A stretch of 64,000 nt of DNA, from the NCBI GenBank assembly GCA_037576215.1, contig JBANDB010000005.1, positions 2,170,001 to 2,234,000 on the forward strand, given 5' to 3'. Position 1 is the stretch's first letter. Every line of letters begins with the position of its first letter. The notes beneath the pieces are model-generated. The model had not been told where the DNA came from. It searched no databases and saw nothing but the letters and a program-made list of their open reading frames with translations. The position numbers and the translations under genes are program-made. Shown piece after piece: positions 12,565 to 24,281 of the stretch. This DNA is from Armillaria gallica. Taxonomy: Eukaryota > Basidiomycota > Agaricomycetes > Agaricales > Physalacriaceae.

Positions 12565-13326
12565 TACGAGCAACCAGACATTTCTGTGCAATGAACGTGC
12601 ATGCCAAGAACGACTTTAAAGGAGTCGCAAACAGACTTAAGTCCGGCACTTGTATGATCCATGCAGGTGCGTGCTTCTTTCTCATTCTATTCATGACGAC
12701 GGCGTCGATAGACATCGACTGACATATATAGGTAGATAATATATCGATACACGTCTCTGACGGTCTCCTGACGTCTCCAGACTTTTGACTGGGCTTCAAG
12801 CTCTAAATACACGTGATGCTTGGCAAACGCGTCGGTGGCATCGCGTTGTCGGAGTTTATTTACCCTTCCCATCCTACTTCCTCTAGCACATGCACAGCGT
12901 ATGTATCGATGTTTCCCTTCTTCGTAAGTGCGCGCACTCTCACACGCTCAATGAAGAGAAGGATATGGACAATAGCATCACCGTACTGCCGGCTCCGAGT
13001 CATGCCGGCAACGATGGCAATGGCAGGTGGAGAAGGCATTTTCCTGAGCCCTTCTTGAGAGTACGGCAACATAAATTCAGTATTATCTTAGGGAGACTGA
13101 CTGGGTCCCAGAAATTATATTAGACGATCCCGTCTATAAAGCAAGACGCGGCCTCTGCCTCATCGCTGAACATATACTTGGTACATGTCACCGCAAGGCT
13201 TCTAGAATCTTTTGAATTCATGTTGTGTACCGTGATCCCTCAGAGGTGCGCAGAAAGGAATGTAGCATTTATGACAACATTGACCTTGTTTCACAGTCCT
13301 CCACAGCTGTGGATTTTACGACTGGA
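12565..13326. other. Intergenic, nothing firmly recognised
   Basis: Short frames occur on both strands. A minus-strand start reading MPSPPAIAIVAG (about 13038) resembles the opening of fungal short-chain dehydrogenases but does not continue as one, so it is listed under rejected items. Confidence 0.4.
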
Positions 13327-14580
13327 CTAAAAGTAACCATGTGAAAACTCCTTCGGCACGATCGTAGTAACCAATTTCTCTCTCTTCCTGAGCAACGGAC
13401 AATAGTCCAGTAGCATCTCCTTTATTAACGCGAAGGCATCCTGGTCATACACACAGCGGGCCTGAATCGAAATCCTTGGCAACCACTGAAACTCAGACGC
13501 GCAGGAGCTCTGAAGGAAGGTATCCAATGCTTTCCAAATAGGTTGGGAGCGACTTGCGCAGATCTGGGAATGCTGTGGATCGACGATGAGGGAGATGGTA
13601 ATCGTCTCAATAGGAGACGGATGTGGGAGCCGCTCGAGGTTCCCGAGCCACCACTCAAGTACAGAGACAGGCCGGAAGGAGAGGCGGCTATAGTCATTAA
13701 GCGCAAAGGCGATGTGTTGGACGCGTGGGATATGAATGAAGTTGGTGGGACTAAGCCCGGGCTTAACTCCTGCCAGGAATCCAAGGTCAGCAGAGTTCAT
13801 TCAGTCATGAAAGAAAGAACTGACCACAGACTTCATAGGCGAAGCTGGTATCCAAACTCACGAGAGATTCGGCAGCGGTGCCGACTAATTCTTCCAGAGC
13901 CCTATAGTCATACGCATTGTAAACATCTTCAAACGTCAATTTCTCCAGCCGAGAAAAGGACACTCCGTACGCCCGACTGCGATATGCGAATGCCGACGAG
14001 CCTTGTAGGAGTGTACGGTCCGAGTCTAAAACTAGCTCGCGTGGGTGGATGCAATCCCCGTCGTCCAGGTAATGTTCAGCCACCTGTGGCAGCGAATCGG
14101 ATGTGCAATGTCTTCCCTTTCAGGCAGTGATATGCTTTGCAGAACGAGACAGCTGAGTTGGGGAGTGTTCTTGAACAGATCGTGGGCCTGGGATACGCGG
14201 GGGAGCTTGACGTGGATCAATCGAAGGGTGGACAGTTAGTCGAAAGATGGGAGTGGCGCACAGCCCGCCAGTCTCATGTGTTCCAGTGTCAAAGCAGACA
14301 CGTTGCGGAGGGTTTCAGACAACCATCCACCGGTATTTTCCCTTTGGTTGATGATGTGAAGGCTTTTCACCAGGGATGCGAGCCTCGGATTTTGGTGGCA
14401 CAGGTCGCGGAAAGCGTCAAATCGCTTTCTAGATGCATGGAAGTGGATCCCTTCGAACAGTAGGGCGCTTGCTCTAGGGTAGAAAGCCCCAGAGGTGAGA
14501 GCACATGCTTGGAGGCTCCCTCTGTGGTATCTGAGTTCGTCGATTATCATGTCGACCAACTCTTGCGGGATGGAGGCCAT
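13327..14580 (-). pseudogene. F-box-like protein gene with an internal stop and a frameshift
   Basis: The product opens with a short F-box-like helix (MASIPQELVDMIIDELRYHR) and then reads as the Agaricomycete F-box/leucine-rich type: LQACALTSGAFYPRASALLFEGI, then LSTLRLIHVKLPRV and LVLQSISLPE. Two defects interrupt it. An in-frame TAA at 14236-14238 lies inside SFD*LSTLRLIHV, and a one-base phase change near 14080-14120 is needed to reach LPQVAEHYLDDGD. A normal 55-nt intron (13770-13824) then joins the last exon, which ends KEFSHGYF at 13327. A spliced route around the stop would need a weak donor, although CTAAC next to the stop resembles a branch site. A pseudogene is the simplest reading, but sequence error is possible. 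F-box proteins recruit substrates to SCF ubiquitin ligases. Confidence 0.65.
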
Positions 14581-15260
14581 GCTGTGTTATAGACGAGGAG
14601 CTTGTGAAAGTCAGAAAGAGATGGCAGACGACAAGCCGTCGAGCCTGGATTTCAATTGCACTGGTGATCGACCTTTCCATTTCGGCCTATGTTATGCTCA
14701 CTCTCTTCTCCTCTTACTATAGCATCTGAACAATAAACAATGTACGATGCCACTACTACACGCACTGCATTACATTTCAATTTTGGCTGCCGGTGCCAAG
14801 GGATAAGATATAGCGACAATCATCCGTCCTCCTCGAACTCTGCTGGCATCCGCACATCCAAAGTAAACTCCGTCATGAAATCCGGAGCACGAACGATCAA
14901 TCATCGAGCGTGGTGAATCTAAGTATATAGATAGCATCGGATTTGGAATCCATGCCGTTCATGAGCACCGTAGTGAGGGTACCTCGAGGTCATTCCCATT
15001 ATAACCTAACTGATACATGTGTGGTGTGTAGGATGGCCTTCGTATGCACCCAGTGGCCTATAACACTTCGACAATAGCTTGCTAAGATGACGTGCTTCCT
15101 TTGAGACATCAAAATGCGAAGTCGTACATGAATTGCCTATTCCTAAAGGAACGATCTCTTTCATCTAATCTGCGGGCTATAGCAGGTGATTTATGGTACG
15201 ATATAAATGGCTATTCATCTTGACGCATAGGAACAAGGATATTTTGGGGTCAAAGTGCAC
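14581..15260. other. Intergenic, nothing recognised
   Basis: No supported gene. This is the upstream flank of the P450 relic; no further P450 motifs were found in it. Confidence 0.45.
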
Positions 15261-15607
15261 ATGTATCCGATCCCGGGCTGTATGGACACTTCACGAAACA
15301 CCTCGGTCGGTGTTTATGGCAACTTGTACGTCTTTGCTCTTTTTGACTGAACTAAAACTGACTGGCTTTTCATAGATTCGCTTATATAGGCGGACAGAGG
15401 GTGTGCGTAGACCGGAGATTCGCGTACGTGCCTTCTCCTCAGTCAGATCTGAGCTCGTCGATACCTTTGAATCCTCACTTACCCCCAGAAGCAGAACGAA
15501 TTCGGCAACTATGTGGCATAATGACGCCTACTGTGAAAGGTGATGTTGGGAGAGGGGCCCAATTGCCGTTCAAGTTGAAGTTTGTGTCTCACGAAGAGTT
15601 TGAATAA
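15261..15607 (+). pseudogene. Cytochrome P450 C-terminal relic
   Basis: Two exons (intron 15326-15375, gtacgt..tag, 50 nt) give about 98 aa. The segment GNLFAYIGGQRVCVDRRFA lines up with the P450 heme loop FxxGxRxCxG: the Phe, Gly, Arg and the heme-ligand Cys are present, but the last Gly is Asp. The end, IMTPTVKGDVGRGAQLPFKL, matches the usual basidiomycete P450 C-terminus (TPTVKG...QLPxKV). The roughly 400 preceding residues (I-helix, ExxR) are absent, and the part between heme loop and tail is shortened and unlike P450. It cannot be a working enzyme and is best read as a decayed fragment. Confidence 0.6.
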
Positions 15608-15747
15608 CTTCTCAGTCAATGTTATAAGATCCGTAAGGTCGATCAGTTCAAATGAAAACGAGGTACAAGGATAACTGATTATACGAGATACAACAGAAAG
15701 CAAGAGTCACTGAGTATGTATTCTACCTACCATGTATAGTAAAGAAG

Positions 15748-16517
15748 TTAGACAGCTGCGGAGTTGCGTGTCGACATGTTCCCGGTGTAAACGCTTGCTC
15801 TAGGATCCCACCGGCCATGCAGGGGCTCGTTAAATGCGCCATTCACCACGGAGAATATGATGCTCAGAATCATGATAAGGGTGAGGACAATCCATCCCAA
15901 CCAGGCAAATGCGAGCATGGCGGTGAGGATTCGGCATGGCTGATACTGTTGGCACCAACCGAGGTCACCCCAGATTGTCTGTATCGAATAGTGTGAGCTC
16001 GAGATGGAATGGAAGAAAGAAGATACCTACACTAGATTTAGCTGCACCCACTATCCAGAATAACCAGAGAACGAAGAGGCCGATGAGCTCTCCGCGGAAT
16101 GTGGAAATGAAACCGTTGTCGACACGTTTGTGGATTACACGAACGCTTTCGGGATATTAAGAGAAGAACAAAATGGAGAGGCTATGGGAGCGCACATATA
16201 GATGCACCACGCCATCGTTAGGATGGTGGTAACCAACAACTCCACAACAATAGGGTCTGAGCAATATTTTAGTCTTGGCTCGGTGATCGCGGTCACATTG
16301 CGCTCACCGTAGAAACTGACACCGCCATTAAGAGGGTCCCCTGCTGGAAGGTCGGAAGTATAGTGTATTCGTGCAGAGGTCAGCCCGAGAAGGACGATGG
16401 AGAAAACGCCCTGTGAAATGGCAACGCACATGATGAATATCAAGTCTGTTCTCTTAAGATGGACCTTACCAGAGTGAAATACAGAGCAATTCGAAGAGGT
16501 GGTAAATCGATACCCAT
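15748..16517 (-). CDS. MARVEL-like four-helix membrane protein
   Basis: Four exons with introns 16411-16469, 16146-16207 and 15979-16030 give a 198-aa product with every phase consistent. The start MGIDLPPLRIALYFTL lies directly in the first membrane helix, continuing GVFSIVLLGLTSARIHYT. A short loop follows, then helix 2 (PIVVELLVTTILTMA), helix 3 (LIGLFVLWLFWIVGAAKSS), the loop TIWGDLGWCQQYQPCR, and helix 4 (AMLAFAWLGWIVLTLIMIL). The WxxLxWCxxYxxCR..TAMLAFAWLGW pattern is typical of fungal MARVEL-like proteins of the plasma membrane. Four helices with short cytosolic ends suggest a role in membrane organisation, but the specific function is unknown. Confidence 0.85.
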
Positions 16518-18317
16518 TGACGTTCAACGCACAGAGAAAGAGGCTTAGTAGGGATGATGAAAAGCGAGAGGAGATGGTTGTTACTTTTAAAGGAAGAGGA
16601 AGCTGTTATACACGATGCGTGCATATTGCTTCCTTGCATGCGTGATCGAAAGATTAAAGGTTCCGTTTCAGCCGGGTACCAGTTAGGAAAGAAGTTCGTA
16701 GTAACCACCCTATTGATGCGAGTAAACATCTGCAAGCCCCCTCTATTGTGTTCCGTTCTCTTGATACCGACCTTGCATGCCTAGTAGGTGACAGGACCTC
16801 ACCTCTTCCCTGCGGCAATCTTTCTGGATGTTACAAACGTAACACCTCAGGATAATAATCGCCCGAACTCCAAGTACACGTTGCAGGGCTTCCTGTGCTT
16901 GACACGCCGCCCGCACGAGGCCTTTGACGTACGATGCGCAGACATATCTAGTATGGGGTCGATTTAGGTCAAACATGACAGACATCGAGTCATCCAGAAT
17001 TGCTTGAACTGCCACGATGCGTGTTCGCAACGAGTATGTAGATCAATTTCCTGTGCCCTTCACCCTTGTCTTAACAAGCTTTCGCCGCTAGCGAATCATC
17101 GCCTTCAGATTATGTGGCAATGCTTGACTGCGAGTTCATTCAATATTTATAGCGTGTAGGAGTTCATCACCGAGACGGGATCCACAAAAGACCGATTGTT
17201 GCACTTAAGTTTGCACTCTTCTAATGTTTGTCATTAATGAGATCGATTATCGTAGAAACACTGCCCTACTCAAGTTTTATAGCCAGTATATATAGCAGCA
17301 CAGGACTTCGACACAGAGAACAAGCACCGAGAAGATCAAACGCTTAAACGTACGATGGCATCGGAAACAGAGCCTTCGATCCTGGATTAATGGTTGAGCA
17401 CGCTGACCTCGGATAGGGACGGGCTATCAGCGCATTGTAGAGGATGACAAGCGTATGTGACACCCATTTCCCCCCTCGTAGCCACGGATACGCACGTCAG
17501 TTGTTGTTCGAGTTTGTAATGCCATGATCCTGACGTCCTGTATCTGGGAATGAGAATACCAAGTACTTACCCAGATTCATCCAATAATCAGGACCGCAGT
17601 GGTTTTACCACATTTCATAGAAGATTTTCATGCTTTCGATGATAGGACCATCGTCGTCAAGGATGATTCCGAGTTGCTCTAGGTCGCTTGATACCTGGCG
17701 ACCATCCCAATTATTGGGAATAGACGTCGGCAGGCACAAAGGACGTGATGGATATGGGTCGAACGAACGTATATTCGTGGACAGATACGCAGGTGGTGGT
17801 GGTACGAAGCCAAGAAGCGGTAGTGATCGATACGAAAATCAAAATAATATAAAACAAAAGACGTCGGCCCAGTGGCTATGAAACCACAATCCTCAACACC
17901 AATGTAATAAATGTGAGGATGAGAACTTGAAAACAAATAACAGTTGAACTGAAGCAGACTGAAGCAAGCAAAGTCGTGGCGGCCCGACCGCATTGATGTT
18001 TCGGCGTCTCGGCATCGAATTCCCGGGCCGCTCTCGGATGTTGCCAAATTTCTGTGCCGCGGCAGGCAGTGATTGCACCGTAAACTCCTGCTTCAAGTCA
18101 TGTAGTACTCATCTTCTATTTTGTCTACTTATTATTCCATTCCTGCTTAGCATAGGATGCAAGCTGTCCCAGACACAAGCTCCGTTGATATGCCGTTCCC
18201 GCGCTTGAGAACCTGCGGCAGGTGCCGACTTAAATAAATAAAATGATTATCTTCTATTAATTCTGAGTCCACGTGGCTACCAACGGATCCAATTTCCCCG
18301 CGGTTCACACCAATACC
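16518..18317. other. Intergenic, nothing recognised
   Basis: About 1.8 kb separate the MARVEL gene from the KDSR gene. A minus-strand frame (16743-17030) and opposing frames at 17630-18047 have no recognisable motif and no good splice partners. AAATAAATAAA lies near 18231. No gene is claimed. Confidence 0.45.
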
Positions 18318-19613
18318 ATGTTTCCCACCACCGCGCTGCTCGCATTCCCTCTGCTAGCTCTAATGTTCGGATTTCTTTCCAACCGCAAGAAATGGGATCC
18401 CAAAGGGAAGGTATAACAGTGTTTAAAATGTTCATGACCGTCGTACTGAATTTCCTTGAAATGTAGCATTGTTATGTGACCGGTGGATCGCAGGGCCTAG
18501 GACTTGCGCTCGCCCTTCTTCTTGTCAAGCTCGGTGCAGACGTGTCTATCGTTGCCCGTAATGAGGAAAAACTTCGTGCCGCACTTGCTGAGATGGAGGT
18601 GCGTCTGTGTTGTACTTTCTTTCATGCTATCTAAAGCGACGCAGAAAGCGCGGAAACTTCCCAGTCAAATTCTCAAGTGGTATTCCTACGATCTCACGGA
18701 GTATAAATCTGCCGAAGCTGCATTGGAAGCTGCATCCAAGGGACACAATGGCCGTTGCCCAGATGCTCTCTTCTTGTGCGCTGGGACATCAGTACCAGGA
18801 TTTTTTGTGGAAGAAGACGAAGCTTCTTTGAAGCGAGGGATGGATAGTGTGTATTGGGTACAAGCATTGTCAGCCCTGGTACGTGACTTCCGATTTTCTT
18901 TGACCCCTCCTTGAAACTGCTTTGAATAGGCCGGTGCAAAGTGCATGGTACGGGAAAACAAGGCTGGGAAGATTGTGCTTGTCTCTTCTCTCCTTGGTTT
19001 AATGTCCATGGTTGGCTACTCTTCATATGCCCCCGCGAAACACGCGTTACGAGGTTTCCAATTCCCCCTCCCCTCAAGGCTGCTGTTAATTTTTGTGTAT
19101 AGGTCTGGCAGAAACTCTTCGTTCAGAGATGGTTCTGTACGGGATATCTGTCCATATATTCTTCCCAGGGACGATCTATAGCCCTGGCTACGAAGTCGAA
19201 AACAGGCACAAGCCCAAGATCACACTCAAAATTGAAGAGACCGACGGAGGTCAGACTCCCGAACAGTCTGCCGAGAGTCTGCTGAAAGGTCGGTTCCGAT
19301 TACGTTCAGTGTCTCCAGCACTATGCTCACTGCAAGCCAGGCGTCCAGGGCGGCCATTTCCATATATCATCTGACTTGATTGGGAACATCTTCCGCGCTT
19401 CGACTAGAGGCGCGACGCCTCGAAGTCATGTGTTCTTAGATGAAATTTATAGTTTCATTGGCTGGGTACGTGTCTGTATTAACTGTAGTAGAGCCCCGTT
19501 GACTATTGTAGGTGGGATTCCCTATCTGGCGACGGTCCGTGGATTCAACTATCAAGGGACACCGGCAAGAGCATCAGGCCTATCTGATTGAGAAAGGTAT
19601 ACTATCTAAATAA
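18318..19613 (+). CDS. 3-ketodihydrosphingosine reductase (intact copy)
   Basis: Seven exons (introns 18411-18466, 18599-18644, 18879-18929, 19054-19102, 19289-19340, 19466-19511) give 331 aa in continuous phase. An N-terminal hydrophobic anchor (ALLAFPLLALMFGF) is followed by the short-chain dehydrogenase fold: NADPH motif TGGSQGLG (residues 36-43), catalytic Ser about 172-173 and YxxxK at Tyr186/Lys190 (YSSYAPAKHALRG). The family signature LAETLRSEMVLYGISVHIFFPG follows. This enzyme reduces 3-ketodihydrosphingosine to dihydrosphingosine in the ER membrane, the second step of sphingolipid synthesis (TSC10 in yeast). A second, broken copy lies tail to tail at 20103-21437 with the same exon layout. 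Confidence 0.92.
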
Positions 19614-20102
19614 GATACGAGGCTATCCCTGAATTATTGACGTTCTGTAATATCGTTTGTCCGAATCTATCGCTTATACCCATTGGATCGCTATTTTGTC
19701 CTTGGACTTGAACTAGGCTAAGTAGTCCTATCTTACAGCTTCTCCACACACTCGAGAGTAAAAACCATCTAAAATTATCGAAGTCGTACGACTCAACTCG
19801 GCGCTTAGATATTAATAAAAAGGCACTTGATTAATCATGCATCTTCTTCGATCACCCAATAATATGAGTGTACGGATTCGAACTTGATACATCTCATTAC
19901 TAAACGGCACGGTAATATATCGTCTGTCGTCAGGAGATCCGAGGCTGTATGAATGTATCTAAGGAGTAACCTTGAAATAATGCTGTCCTGGTAGTGCTGC
20001 TGAAGAGAATGTACATTGTCAAAGCATATGAGAAGCATGATAGAGAAGTCTCGGAGTAAATGATGTGGTGGAGCGCATCAAGACCAGACATCTTCATATA
20101 TT
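19614..20102. other. Intergenic spacer between the two KDSR copies
   Basis: Shared 3' flank of the two convergent genes. No additional frame or repeat was noticed. Confidence 0.5.
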
Positions 20103-21437
20103 TTAGTCGCTTGATTCCACCAGAAAGCCAGTCTCCTTTAAGTATGCGTGATGTTCCTCTCGGTGACCTCTGACTGTTGAATCCGTGATTCTGCGCCAGA
20201 TAGGGAGTCCCACCTGGAATTTTGTTATCAGAATCAGAATCAGAATCAGAACCGGCCTGAGGCAGCTTACCCAGCCAAAGAAGGTGTAGATTTCATCGAG
20301 AAGAACACCATTCCGAGGGGTTGCCCCCCTCGTCGAAGAACGGAAGATATTTCCCAGTAGGTCATTCGTTATATGAAAGTCACCTCTGAAGACACCTTTC
20401 AAGGATGTCAGAAAGAAAGCACGCAAAATGTTGGTCATAATTTACCTTGAAGAAGCCCCTCCGCGGCATGTTCAGCCGTCTGACCTGTGTCAGTCTCTTC
20501 CAGTTTCAGAACGATTTTAGGTTTAGTTCTATTTTCAGCTTCGAGACCTGGAGTAAGCATGTTCCCAGGAAAGAAGATGTGGACCGTAATTCCATAGAGG
20601 AGAAACTCGGACCGCAACGTCTCCGCCAATCCTAAGATCAAGTCGTCAAACATCAAACAAATTTCAGAACAGAATACCCAAACCTCGCAAAGCAAACTTT
20701 CCGGAGGCATATGAAGAGAAACCGATCATGGACATATACCCCAAGAACGAAGAGATGAATATGATTTTTCCCTGTACATTGTCTTGACCATTCGTTTTGC
20801 TCCTTCCTAGCAGGAAAAAGAAGTCATTATAACATCACCGTTATATGAAACGATGGATTTACGAGAGCCGACAGCGCTTGCACCCAATAAGCGTCGTCCA
20901 TTCCTTTCTTCATCGAAGTTTCGTCATGTTCAAGGAAGAATTTCGGCGACGGTCCACCAGCACAAAGAAATAATGCATCTGGGCATCTTCCACCGTGCGG
21001 CTCCGATGCAGCGTCCAATGCAGCAGCAGCAGATTCCGATTCTGTAACAGAAAAAGAGTAGGACGCGAGAATCTGGTCCGGTGTTTGCCTCATTTTCTGT
21101 TTTTCATCACGGTTTATTCAATAATTGGAAAACATAAGTGTACTACCTCAATTTTTTCGAGCGCTTCCTGCAATCGTTTTTCGTTACGCGCCACTATCGA
21201 TACGTGTGCGCCATGTTTCACGAGACGAATCGCTAGCGCCAAGCCAAGCCCTGAGGACCCCCCGGTAATATAGCAATGCTAGAGGATATGCTCCATTAGA
21301 CGGCACCACTTCGATGTTTGAAACCGCATGGCAGACCGAACCTTTCCTTTAGGATCCCATCTCGTTCGGCCAGAGAGCTTTCCAAACCAGGTGTTTAGCA
21401 GAGCGGACAAGTATGTGGCAGAGAGGTTAGGCGCCAT
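20103..21437 (-). pseudogene. 3-ketodihydrosphingosine reductase copy with a one-base deletion
   Basis: Seven exons match the intact copy: exon lengths are 96, 132, 234, 123, 186, 125 and 111 nt, against 93, 132, 234, 124, 186, 125 and 102 nt in the other gene. Exon 4 is one base short, and the reading frame is lost near 20778-20785, between KRMVK and NVQGKIIFISS. Around that point the sequence is otherwise intact, with TGGSSGLG, the FSSYASGKFALRG active-site motif and LAETLRSEFLLYGITVHIFF. Introns are 21279-21341, 21097-21146, 20807-20862, 20632-20683, 20396-20445 and 20214-20270; the last holds a short AGAATC-type hexamer repeat. It is either a very young pseudogene, a sequencing error, or a gene read by an alternative acceptor, though none keeping phase was found. 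Confidence 0.8.
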
Positions 21438-22222
21438 ATAAGTAGGTCTGAGACTAACCTGCCGAAGAACGTCGTCTGCGTCGCTTTGGCGGAGCTGGCG
21501 TGGGTATGCTGGCCACTATAACGGGCATCAAGTTTTGACCGAGACGGTGGCATATAAACGAACTCGGCATTCGCCGGGAGTTCACGGACCGGTTCGAGTT
21601 TTACAAATCTACCACAATCACAAAGTAAGGCAGAAACGGCCGCTGTTTGTTCTACTTTCCTACTTCGCTACTTCGCTCAGATGCTGGGAGCGAGCTAAAG
21701 CACAGAGATTTATCGAATTCTGTTCCTTTTCCTTGATATGTGAGTCTGCCGGTGAAACAACTCTTCCCGCAAACTTACCGTGTTCTGTTTCGAAACGCAT
21801 GTGTGAAGATCCGTGATCAATGGAATTACAAGTATGCTTCACATCTCCTGATGTTGATGGAACCAGCATTCAGTCACCCCTCGTGGGCGACCAAGCGATT
21901 GGTACTTTCCTATTGAATCACTTACCCCATTTCCTCCCTATGTAGAGCTGGGACAAGACTACAGCTCGCCACACCATGGAGTAGCACGTAATCAATGTGC
22001 CCTGATCTTATATGGAGGTTTTCAATTGAAAGCGGGAATAAGATCGTGTAGCAGTATGCTATGTAAACTCTCTCATAGTTTTGGCTGGTTAGACCCGCAT
22101 TGCGCTTGAAGTGCGGATCAATCACCCAGAAACTTTATGGGGCCAGTCTCCGTGGGATCCTCCGTGATTCTAGATAAAGACATTCGCAAGGAGAGAATTT
22201 CTAACTCTCATCGACATCAACC
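21438..22222. other. Divergent intergenic region
   Basis: It separates the starts of the KDSR copy (minus) and the seven-helix protein (plus), so it probably holds both promoters. No further gene is supported. Confidence 0.5.
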
Positions 22223-23659
22223 ATGGGCTCCTTCTCAACGTCTGAAGCTTATTTTATCGGCCTTGGTTTCGAAGTCTCCTTACATGGTATGCCTTTGGTG
22301 TTGTTATATTCTTCGTACTCACGATAAAGCAGGACTTTACACAGGCCTGTTCCTGACTTCGATGTATCTTCTGCTGTAAGAGAGATCGTCAGAATTGCAC
22401 CGATAGCATCATCAACTGTAATTTCGTTTCTAGGTTCAAGAAGAAGAAAAGCCGGGTCGTCACCGTCATGACATTCATGAATTTCCTCATGTATGCTGTG
22501 GGTACTGCCCACATGATCATAAATTTCAGACAGAATTTCGCAGCTTTCCTTTGGCATAACGGTGCTAATGACGCAAGCGTATTCCATAATACGTCGTCTG
22601 CGACACAGTGGGCTCAACTCCTACTAGAAGTTGTGAATGTGTATTCGTTTCCCGAAGCTACCTGTTGGGCTTCCACTTATCCTCGCTAACGCAGATAGCC
22701 TTGGGTGACAGTATTGTGATATGGAGAGCATGGATTTTATGGAACCGTAGGTGGTGGATTATACTCTCATCCATGCTTCTCCTTCTTGGAACCGTGGGCA
22801 AGTAATTGGCATTTTTGACGTTATCATACATACTGATCTTTGCTATTTCTCCAGTTTCAGGGAGTGGGCTTGTATACGCCGTTGCAACAGCGCCAATAGG
22901 CGTTGTGTTCACTGATCCCAGTCTTGAGGCCTGGGCCATTGCGTTCATACTTTCCACACTTTCAACAAATCTATGGGCTACGACGCTTGTTGCCTATCGT
23001 ACATGGTGAGTTTTTGTCTTGAATAAAAACTTTACCAAATAAGGACGTTATTCGAAAGGTCACACTTCAAACTGGTCCGCCATCTTACCGGCGTCTCCAT
23101 CCTAGGTAGCTTCCGCAGGCAAAGTGCGGTTCTCCCAATTCTGATCGAGTCTGGGACTTTGTATTGTTGCACATGGGTATGTCTGCGCTCCTCTTCGTCT
23201 TTCTGTATGGAGATGTTGAATCCTCACAGCTCATCGTCATTGCTGTATTTCTTTCCTCAAGCAATGCTATCTATATCATGATAGACACAATCTCCCAACT
23301 GACGGTCGGTGTTTGCGGCTTCAATGTCCCTGGAAATACTTATGAGAGAAACATAGGCTATTTATCCAACTCTTATCATTACCCTTGTTTGCGTTAGGTC
23401 AACCCTTGACGTCGCAATCGAAACTTTCCAAGAAACTCAGACGCATACCCAGACGCAGCACCGGTCGTGGACTCGAAGACCTGCCGCTCCAACTCAAGGA
23501 TCCGTCGAAGACTTTACAACAGTGGCTTCGTCAGAGCCATCCGTTCCAATGCGACCTGTCAAGATAGGCCTCCGGAGGACCTTGAATGCTACGGAAGGTC
23601 CCCCGCATTTGAAAGGCACGAGTAGCGAATCTGTGGTGGCTGTTTTGACAACACAGTAA
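22223..23659 (+). CDS. Seven-helix integral membrane protein, Agaricomycete family
   Basis: Eight exons (introns 22287-22332, 22376-22433, 22639-22694, 22798-22854, 23006-23058, 23177-23229, 23305-23356) give 353 aa. The intron at 22798 starts GCAAGT, a GC-AG intron. Seven hydrophobic segments are present, with the pattern of an expanded, uncharacterised GPCR-like Agaricomycete family: ALGDSIVIWRAWILWNRRWW in the middle, NLWATTLVAYRTW before a cytosolic loop, ESGTLYCCTW, then SSSNAIYIMIDTISQLT and a last helix YPTLIITLVCV. The C-terminal tail is about 80 residues, polar and Thr/Gln-rich. Ligand and partners are unknown. The acceptor of intron 5 could be 15 nt earlier, but that would make a 38-nt intron. 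Confidence 0.8.
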
Positions 23660-23959
23660 TGCTAGTTTTTGTGGTTCTATGGCCATGGGATTTGAGATAC
23701 GAAACAGAGTACTCGCAAGTTAGCTGACATTATTGTGTAGACGCAGAGCGCATCCAGAGGGTGAGAAAGGGGATATGCAAGTGCAAGTCTACAGCAGATC
23801 AGTCCCCTAGAAAGCACAGTGACCCGATCTCAACGGCCAAAAAACGATCGAGCTATGGACTAGATATGTCAAGACCGTATCCTTTTATGAAAGTGAAATG
23901 TCAGAAATGGACAAAGAAAGCTTTCTGGACACCTCGTTTGTCGTGACGCAACTCTAGGA

Positions 23960-24245
23960 CGTGCACGACGAACCATTGGCATGTGAACAGGGGACGGCTA
24001 TTTTCGACACACTGCCAAACGAGGCAGGAATTATCTTACGTTTCACTATGCTCCCGCGTGGACATCCGGTTCAGTGTGTTTTGATGAAGGTGAAAAAAAA
24101 AGCATCCGAAACATATCAAGCATTCCAGCTACAAATTGCAAAAGGACGCATTATGGAGATATGCTCACACATCTAGACCGGGAATAGGATAACCCTGGGA
24201 TCAAAGTAGCGCTCACTATACGCATCGTAAACGATTTTTGAGAAG
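23960..24245 (-). pseudogene. AA9 LPMO 3'-end relic
   Basis: Minus-strand pieces match the last two exons of the intact AA9 gene at 30692-31970. The complement near 24161-24195 reads GYPIPGLDV then a stop, against EYLIPGPDV in the intact gene. The complement near 24212-24245 reads KIVYDAYS, against GIVYDAYT. The sequence at 23960-24160 resembles the 3' flank of that gene (30460-30690), sharing AGCTACRAATTG and GAATTATCTT. Nothing of the signal peptide or His brace remains. It is a truncated copy in the same orientation as the two other AA9 genes. Confidence 0.6.
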
Positions 24246-24281
24246 TGAGGATACCGCCACCACTGCAGGCACTACGACGGC

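Noticed and set aside
12860..13072. Minus-strand MPSPPAIAIVAG start resembling a short-chain dehydrogenase
   Set aside because: The opening fits, but the continuation has no Rossmann or YxxxK motif in any frame or splice combination tried.
16743..17030. Minus-strand 95-codon frame as a gene
   Set aside because: No recognised motif, no good start context and no splice partners.
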